The position numbers were made by a program, and so were the translations under genes. From an uncultured Oscillospiraceae bacterium (GTDB lineage: Bacteria; Bacillota; Clostridia; Oscillospirales; Acutalibacteraceae), in NCBI GenBank assembly GCA_900543525.1, contig UQRS01000080.1:1-9592 (forward strand): a DNA stretch of 9,592 bases, read 5' to 3'. The number at the start of each line of letters is the position of its first letter. Positions within the stretch are counted from its first letter, which is position 1. The notes under the pieces were generated by a model, which searched no databases, had not been told where the DNA came from, and saw nothing but the letters and a program-made list of their open reading frames with translations. Of the stretch, positions 5,614 through 9,592 are shown piece after piece.

Positions 5614-6996
5614 ATGTCAGATACAAAAAAATTTTCTTCTGAAAACCGGATGGGAAGCCGCCGCATTTTTCCGCTTTTGCTTTCCATGGCGCTTCCGCCC
5701 ATGCTGTCGATGTTTATTCAGTCGATGTACAATATTGTGGACAGCATTTTTGTAGCCCGTTTGGGAGAGGATGCGATCACCGCCCTTTCTCTGGTCTTTC
5801 CGCTGCAGAATCTGGTGCTGTCGGTATCGGTCGGCTTTGGCGTCGGACTGGGCGCGGTGATTTCCACCAGCCTTGGCGCCGGCAAGTCGGATACGGTGAA
5901 TGAGGCTGCAACCTGCGGCATTTGGCTGACCGCGCTGCATGCGGTTTTGTTTTTGCTTTTCGGTTTGCTGTGCGTCCGCCCGTACCTCGGCCTTTTCACC
6001 GAGAATGCGCAGGTGCTGGAGTGGGGAACGCAGTACGGCCGGATTGTGGTCTGCCTTGCGGTGGGGCAGCTGTTTCATATCAATTTTGAAAAAATGTTTC
6101 AGGCGGTCGGAAATATGCTTGTGCCCATGCTGCTGCAAATGGCCGGCGCGCTGATCAACATCCTGCTGGACCCGATCCTGATCTTCGGCATGTTCGGCTG
6201 CCCGGCACTGGGCGTGTCCGGCGCCGCAATCGCCACCGTGATCGGGCAGATGTCCGCCTGCCTGCTCTCCATCCTGCTTTTCGCCAGAGGAAAGCATCCG
6301 ATTCGGCTGCAGTTCCGCCGCTACCGTCCGCGCCGGAGTATTTGCGGCAGGATTTATTCGGTCGGCGTGCCGTCGGCCGTTATGGCCGCCATGCCGTCGG
6401 TGCTTGTAAGCCTGCTGAATGGGATTTTGGCCTCTGTTTCTCAAACTGCGGTGGCGGTGTTCGGGCTGTATTATAAGGTGCAGACCTTTGTGTATATGCC
6501 CTCCAACGGCACGGTTCAGGGCATGCGTCCGATTTTGTCATACAACTACGGCGCGGGAAATTACAGTCGGGTACGCAAAACGCTGGCGGTTGCCACCGGG
6601 CTGGTGGCGGCGATTATGCTGGCGGGGACGCTTCTGTTTTGCTTCTTCCCGCGGCAGGTTCTGGGGCTTTTTGATGCCTCCCCCGATTTGCTGGAAATGG
6701 GCGTGCCGGCCTTCCGTATTCTTTGCGGCGGGTTTCTGCTCTCCTCCGTCGGAGTGGTGTTCTCCGGCGGGTTTGAGGCGCTCGGCCGCGGATTTTCCTC
6801 TCTGACCGTGTCGGTGCTGCGGCAGCTGGTGATTATACCGCCGCTGGCACTGCTGCTGCTTCGGCCGCTGGGAATCACCGGCATCTGGATCGCCTTCCCG
6901 ATCGCGGAGGGAATCGCGGCTGTGATCGCCTTCTGCCTGATGTGGCGGACGCTCCGCCGCCTCTGCCCTCTGAATACGAAGGAGCAGCCGGGCTGA
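5614..6996 (+). CDS. MATE-family efflux transporter
   Basis: This 460-residue polytopic protein fits the MATE (NorM/DinF/MepA-type) family, which exports organic cations, drugs or metabolites in exchange for Na+ or H+. About 12 hydrophobic segments form two homologous halves. The first helix has the family pattern LPPMLSMFIQSMYNIVDSIFVARLGEDAITALSL, here residues ~27-60. The phrases LGAGKSD after the second helix and NGTVQGMRPILSYNYGAGNY near residue ~300, at the matching place in the second half, are MATE hallmarks. Length is normal (440-470). The ATG at 5614 has AGGAAAGG about eight bases upstream. The gene stands alone on its strand, with its own promoter and structured leader. No clear terminator follows it; transcription may run on toward lexA. 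The substrate cannot be assigned. Confidence 0.95.
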   Translation: MSDTKKFSSENRMGSRRIFPLLLSMALPPMLSMFIQSMYNIVDSIFVARLGEDAITALSLVFPLQNLVLSVSVGFGVGLGAVISTSLGAGKSDTVNEAATCGIWLTALHAVLFLLFGLLCVRPYLGLFTENAQVLEWGTQYGRIVVCLAVGQLFHINFEKMFQAVGNMLVPMLLQMAGALINILLDPILIFGMFGCPALGVSGAAIATVIGQMSACLLSILLFARGKHPIRLQFRRYRPRRSICGRIYSVGVPSAVMAAMPSVLVSLLNGILASVSQTAVAVFGLYYKVQTFVYMPSNGTVQGMRPILSYNYGAGNYSRVRKTLAVATGLVAAIMLAGTLLFCFFPRQVLGLFDASPDLLEMGVPAFRILCGGFLLSSVGVVFSGGFEALGRGFSSLTVSVLRQLVIIPPLALLLLRPLGITGIWIAFPIAEGIAAVIAFCLMWRTLRRLCPLNTKEQPG

Positions 6997-7046
6997 AGAC
7001 TATGGCGACGCATTTTTAAAAAAACGGCGTTCTTAAGGAAAAACGG

Positions 7047-7075
7047 TTGCAATGCGTGCGAGAGGCTGGTATAAT
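7047..7075 (+). promoter_or_regulatory. lexA promoter
   Basis: TTGCAA (7047-7052, four of six matches to TTGACA) is followed after exactly 17 bases by a perfect TATAAT (7070-7075). Start of transcription is expected near 7082, inside the operator, giving a leader of about 84 bases. The remaining part of the 169-base gap after the MATE gene (6997-7046) holds nothing else I can support. Confidence 0.8.
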
Positions 7076-7081
7076 AAAAAA

Positions 7082-7093
7082 GAATAAATGTTC
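7082..7093 (+). promoter_or_regulatory. LexA operator (Cheo-box-like), autoregulatory
   Basis: GAATAAATGTTC matches the Gram-positive LexA box GAAC-N4-GTTC at seven of eight defined positions (GAAT for GAAC), with a flanking G after it as in CGAAC-N4-GTTCG. It begins about seven bases downstream of the -10 hexamer, across the expected transcription start, where a bound repressor would block initiation. Its position in front of lexA supports negative autoregulation. Confidence 0.6.
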
Positions 7094-7102
7094 GTTTTTC
7101 AT

Positions 7103-7142
7103 AAAGGGCAGAAAATCCCTTTGCAAAAGGGAAACGAATTTT
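7103..7142 (+). other. Alternative hairpins in the lexA leader
   Basis: AAAGGG (7103-7108), CCCTTT (7117-7122) and AAAGGG (7126-7131) allow two mutually exclusive 6-bp stems around the same CCCTTT. The second can be enlarged by AAAAT (7112-7116) with ATTTT (7138-7142). It ends about 10 bases before the GGAGGG ribosome site, so it could modulate mRNA stability or translation. It may also be chance in a low-complexity stretch. Confidence 0.3.
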
Positions 7143-7165
7143 GAAGGAATACGGAGGGAAAAAGC

Positions 7166-7759
7166 ATGTCCAGACCCGGTTTGAACGAAAAGCAGGCCAA
7201 GGTTTATGAATGCCTGATGCATAAGATCGCCGACGGACTCCCCCCCACGGTGCGGGAAATCTGCGCCGACACCGGAATAAAATCCACTTCGACCGTGCAC
7301 GGCATCCTCGACACGCTGGAGGAATACGGTTATATCTCGCGCGACCGGAAATCCTCCCGCTCGATTAAGATTGAGGGTACCTCTCCGGCGGTGCAGGTAC
7401 CGGTGCTCGGACGGGTGACGGCCGGCCAGCCGATTCTCGCCGTTCAGCAGATTGAGGATTACATTCCCTATCCGGCGTCGAGTGTCAAGGATGGAAGCCT
7501 GTTCGCTTTGAACGTTTCGGGCTACAGTATGCGGGACGCCGGCATTCTTGACGGAGATATTGTGGTCGCCGACCGCAGCGCCGCCTGGCGGGAGGGGGAC
7601 ATCATCATCGCGCTGATCGAGGATGAGGCCACCGTCAAACGCCTGGCGTTTGAGAACGGCCGGCCGGTGCTCATGCCGGAAAACCCGGATTTTTCTCCGA
7701 TCTATCCGGAAAGTCTGGTGATCCTCGGCCGGGTGGTCGGGAGCTATCGCAGCTATTGA
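7166..7759 (+). CDS. lexA: SOS repressor LexA
   Basis: The 197-residue repressor has the full LexA layout. An N-terminal winged helix-turn-helix DNA-binding domain (residues ~1-70) includes the recognition region IKSTSTVHGILDTLEEYGYI. The cleavage site is Ala86-Gly87 (RVTAGQP). The S24 catalytic domain has Ser121 in SGYSMRDAGI and Lys158 in ATVKRL. RecA-stimulated self-cleavage at Ala-Gly inactivates it and derepresses SOS genes after DNA damage. All residues needed for cleavage are present. The ATG at 7166 follows a GGAGGG site at ideal distance. Its own promoter and a LexA-box-like operator lie immediately upstream. The nucleotidyltransferase gene follows after 22 bases without a terminator, so the two are probably co-transcribed. 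The assignment is secure. Confidence 0.97.
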   Translation: MSRPGLNEKQAKVYECLMHKIADGLPPTVREICADTGIKSTSTVHGILDTLEEYGYISRDRKSSRSIKIEGTSPAVQVPVLGRVTAGQPILAVQQIEDYIPYPASSVKDGSLFALNVSGYSMRDAGILDGDIVVADRSAAWREGDIIIALIEDEATVKRLAFENGRPVLMPENPDFSPIYPESLVILGRVVGSYRSY

Positions 7760-7781
7760 ATCATGAAGGGGAGTGGGTGCA

Positions 7782-8651
7782 ATGTCCATGGATGCTACGC
7801 TGGTTGTCATGGCGGCCGGTATGGGAAGTCGGTTTGGCGGCCTGAAGCAGGCTGAGCCGGTCGGCCCGAAGGGAGAGGCAATCCTCGACTTTTCGGTCTA
7901 CGACGCGAAGCAGGCCGGCTTTAACAAGGTTGTTTTTGTGATCAAACACTCGATTGAGGAGATTTTTAAGCAAACGGTCGGCAGCCGGATTTCCAAAATG
8001 ATAGATGTGGAGTATGTCTTTCAGGAGACGGACGCGCTCCCCATCGGATACACCTGCCCTCCGGGGCGGGAGAAGCCGTGGGGAACGGGGCAAGCGGTGC
8101 TCTGCTGCAGGGAGGCTGTGCGCACTCCCTTCGCCGTGATCAACGCCGACGATTACTATGGGCGATCGGCCTTTGCGCAGATTTACCGTCAGCTTTGTGC
8201 GGGCGGGGAGGATTACTGCATGGTGGGATACCGCCTCGGCAACACGGTGACCGAAAACGGCACCGTCTCCCGTGGGGTATGCCGGGTGGAGGATGGCTGC
8301 CTCTCGGATATTGTGGAGGTTGGCGGCATCGGCCCCGACTGCCGGACGTCCGACGGAAAGGCGCTCGACCCCGGGACGGTCGTTTCGATGAATATGTGGG
8401 GCTTTACGCCGGACTTTTTCCGCTATCTGGAGGAGGATTTTACCGCCTTTCTGGATGCGAAGGGAAGCGAGCTGAAGGCGGAGTTTTATCTGCCCGGCGT
8501 GGTGGATCGCCTGATTCGGGAGAAGCTTCGGCGCGTCCGCGTCCTGATCGCGGAGGACAAGTGGTACGGCGTGACCTATAAGGAGGATAAACCGCAGGTG
8601 GTTTCCGCCATACGGGCGCTGGTGGAAAACGGACACTACTCCGGAATGTAA
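7782..8651 (+). CDS. NTP_transferase-family (sugar-phosphate-type) nucleotidyltransferase
   Basis: The 289-residue protein belongs to the sugar-1-phosphate nucleotidylyltransferase superfamily: an activated NDP-sugar or similar product is made from NTP and a phosphorylated substrate. The N-terminal nucleotide-binding loop reads MAAGMGSRFGGLKQ (residues 10-23) followed by EPVGPKGE. NADDYYG at 121-127 supplies the acidic metal-binding residues, and the WGTGQAVLCC stretch precedes it. This pattern is a Clostridia-type subgroup I recall from genome annotation, whose substrate has not been defined to my knowledge. I choose the ATG at 7782 because AAGGGGAG (7765-7772) lies nine bases before it; the in-frame GTG at 7773 abuts that site, and an ATG at 7788 is a less likely alternative. 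It sits 22 bases after lexA and 21 before the iron-sulfur gene. No sugar-pathway neighbour is visible to name a product. Confidence 0.88.
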   Translation: MSMDATLVVMAAGMGSRFGGLKQAEPVGPKGEAILDFSVYDAKQAGFNKVVFVIKHSIEEIFKQTVGSRISKMIDVEYVFQETDALPIGYTCPPGREKPWGTGQAVLCCREAVRTPFAVINADDYYGRSAFAQIYRQLCAGGEDYCMVGYRLGNTVTENGTVSRGVCRVEDGCLSDIVEVGGIGPDCRTSDGKALDPGTVVSMNMWGFTPDFFRYLEEDFTAFLDAKGSELKAEFYLPGVVDRLIREKLRRVRVLIAEDKWYGVTYKEDKPQVVSAIRALVENGHYSGM

Positions 8652-8672
8652 GGGCTTTTAAGGAGGCGTAAA

Positions 8673-9491
8673 ATGCGGAAATTTCTGCTTCCCATCATTA
8701 TGCTGGCGGTGTTTGAAACGGTGGCCGTCACGCTCTGGCTGACCAAGGATAACCTGTTTTATCTTTTCAATTTCAGCTATATCGGCCTCTCGATCGCGCT
8801 TGGCCTCTTCCTCTTTCTGACGGGGCATAAGCATGCCCGGCGGGTGACCCAGCTTCTGGTCGGCGGGTACATGCTGGTCTATCTCGGGCTGATTTGCCGC
8901 GAAAACATGCAGATTGAGGGGTTCTGGTACTATCTGTTTACCAGCGTGTTTGAGGCGGCGACCATCCACTATGCGGTGGCGAAGATATTCGGGCCGCTGT
9001 TTTTTGGAAGGGGATGGTGCGGCTACGCCTGCTGGACGGCGATGGTGCTTGACTTCCTCCCTTATAAAACGCCGAGCCGGCCGCGGAAGAAAATCGGATG
9101 GATCCGGTATATCGTTTTTGCGGCGTCGCTTGTGTTTGTGGCAGCACTCTTTCTGTCCCACGTCGGCAATATGGAAAAAATCATGTTCTGGGCGTTTGTG
9201 ATTGGCAATCTTCTGTATTATGCCGTCGGTATCGGGCTTGCTTTCCTCTTGAAGGACAACCGGGCTTTTTGCAAATACATATGCCCGATCACCGTGTTTC
9301 TAAAGCCGATGAGTTATTTTTCCCTCCTCCGGATCAAGTGCGATACGAGTAAATGCGTCTCCTGCGGCAGGTGCAGGCGGGTCTGTCCCATGGATGTGGA
9401 TGTGACCGACAATTCGAGGAAAAGGGAGAATGGGACGGAGTGCATTCTCTGCTTTGAGTGCGTGAAAAACTGCCCGAAAAAGGCATTGTAG
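8673..9491 (+). CDS. NapH/NosR-like polytopic membrane protein with two 4Fe-4S clusters
   Basis: The 272-residue protein has about five to six hydrophobic segments (residues ~5-23, 33-51, 60-75, 85-110, 143-162, 170-193) and a C-terminal ferredoxin domain. GRGWCGYACW (Cys116, Cys120) and CKYICP (Cys200, Cys204) are the CX3C pairs of NapH/NosR-type proteins. The ferredoxin part has CVSCGRCRRVCP (Cys228/231/234/238) and CILCFECVKNCP (Cys257/260/263/267), enough for two 4Fe-4S clusters. An extra Cys223 precedes them. Such proteins move electrons between quinol or membrane partners and soluble ferredoxin domains. No nap, nos or rnf partner is present here, so its partner is unknown. An AAGGAGG site lies eight bases before the ATG. 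It is the third gene of the lexA transcript by spacing. Some relatives take part in regulation or metal reduction; I cannot decide. Confidence 0.88.
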   Translation: MRKFLLPIIMLAVFETVAVTLWLTKDNLFYLFNFSYIGLSIALGLFLFLTGHKHARRVTQLLVGGYMLVYLGLICRENMQIEGFWYYLFTSVFEAATIHYAVAKIFGPLFFGRGWCGYACWTAMVLDFLPYKTPSRPRKKIGWIRYIVFAASLVFVAALFLSHVGNMEKIMFWAFVIGNLLYYAVGIGLAFLLKDNRAFCKYICPITVFLKPMSYFSLLRIKCDTSKCVSCGRCRRVCPMDVDVTDNSRKRENGTECILCFECVKNCPKKAL

Positions 9492-9512
9492 ATAAGACTG
9501 AGTGTTAATAAG

Positions 9513-9578
9513 GCATTATTGCTTCAAAATAATATCTTTTTGCACAAATAATGCGTTAAAATCCCCGAATATGCGTTA
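9513..9578. repeat. AT-rich tail with inverted and direct 8-base repeats
   Basis: GCATTATT (9513-9520) and AATAATGC (9547-9554) form an 8-bp inverted repeat with a 26-base centre. ATGCGTTA occurs at 9551-9558 and again at 9571-9578, a direct repeat with 20-base period, about two helical turns. The stretch is markedly richer in A/T than the rest of the window. It could be an operator region of the next gene or the edge of a different segment; only the first 100 bases are visible and no gene is seen. Confidence 0.4.
9515..9541 (+). terminator. Weak terminator-like hairpin after the iron-sulfur gene
   Basis: ATTATT (9515-9520) pairs with AATAAT (9528-9533) around a 7-base loop, with TTTTT at 9537-9541. 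The stem is only six A-T pairs, so its strength is doubtful. It lies 23 bases after the stop of the last gene, a suitable place for an operon end. Confidence 0.3.
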
Positions 9579-9592
9579 GCTGAACAGCACCC

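Noticed and set aside
5223..5702. Open frames on both strands across the ychF-MATE intergenic region
   Set aside because: They cross both promoters and the structured leader and have no convincing ribosome site or family signature.
5617..6444. 275-residue minus-strand frame opposite the MATE gene
   Set aside because: It is rich in His/Gln/Arg, antisense to transmembrane helices, and has no ribosome site or domain.
7008..7032. Possible terminator after the MATE gene (GACGC with GCGTT around an A/T stretch)
   Set aside because: The stem is only five pairs with one G-U, the loop is long and there is no T run after it.
7761..8636. 291-residue minus-strand frame opposite the nucleotidyltransferase
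   Set aside because: The plus strand carries the conserved nucleotidyltransferase motifs; the antisense frame shows none.
9513..9592. CRISPR array or insertion-sequence end
   Set aside because: There are only two copies of an 8-base repeat, with no spacer pattern, transposase or target duplication visible.

Overview
The window (9,592 bases, GC-rich with an AT-rich last 100 bases) looks like a chromosomal segment of a Gram-positive, high-GC member of Clostridia, most likely near Oscillospiraceae/Ruminococcaceae. The pointers are a secreted BspA-type leucine-rich-repeat protein ending in a dockerin module, a small cysteine-rich protein resembling DUF6472 (a family I recall from Clostridia), strong AGGAGG-type ribosome binding sites, a LexA with a Gram-positive-style operator, and a Clostridia-type nucleotidyltransferase. 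The assignment rests on gene content read by eye; no search was run.

Layout. (1) 1-926, plus strand: the C-terminal part of an RND efflux permease, cut by the window start. (2) 1048-1854, plus: an MscS-type mechanosensitive channel, followed by several hairpins and a long near-perfect terminator at 2013-2057 that can serve both strands. (3) 5166 down to 2070, minus: a tight four-gene block, ychF, a BspA-LRR/dockerin secreted protein, a small S26-like serine protease, and the DUF6472-like protein. The gaps are 45 bases, a 1-base stop/start overlap (TAATG) and 29 bases. A good promoter (TTGATT-17-TATAAT) sits upstream of ychF. (4) 5167-5613: divergent control region, with the ychF promoter on the minus strand and a promoter plus about 175-base structured leader for the next gene on the plus strand. 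(5) 5614-6996, plus: a MATE-family transporter. (6) 7047-9491, plus: lexA with its own promoter (TTGCAA-17-TATAAT) and a LexA-box-like operator at the expected transcription start. It is followed at gaps of 22 and 21 bases by a nucleotidyltransferase and a polytopic NapH-like 4Fe-4S membrane protein, probably one transcript. (7) 9492-9592: AT-rich tail with short direct and inverted repeats and no gene visible.

Most of this is ordinary chromosome: envelope transport (RND, MscS, MATE), a conserved translation-associated ATPase (YchF) and the SOS repressor. The parts most worth a second look are the translationally coupled secreted dockerin protein and soluble S26-like Ser/His protease, the lexA operon that appears to carry a nucleotidyltransferase and a redox membrane protein into SOS control, and the structured leader of the MATE gene. 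I see no CRISPR array, rRNA, tRNA, insertion sequence or phage gene.
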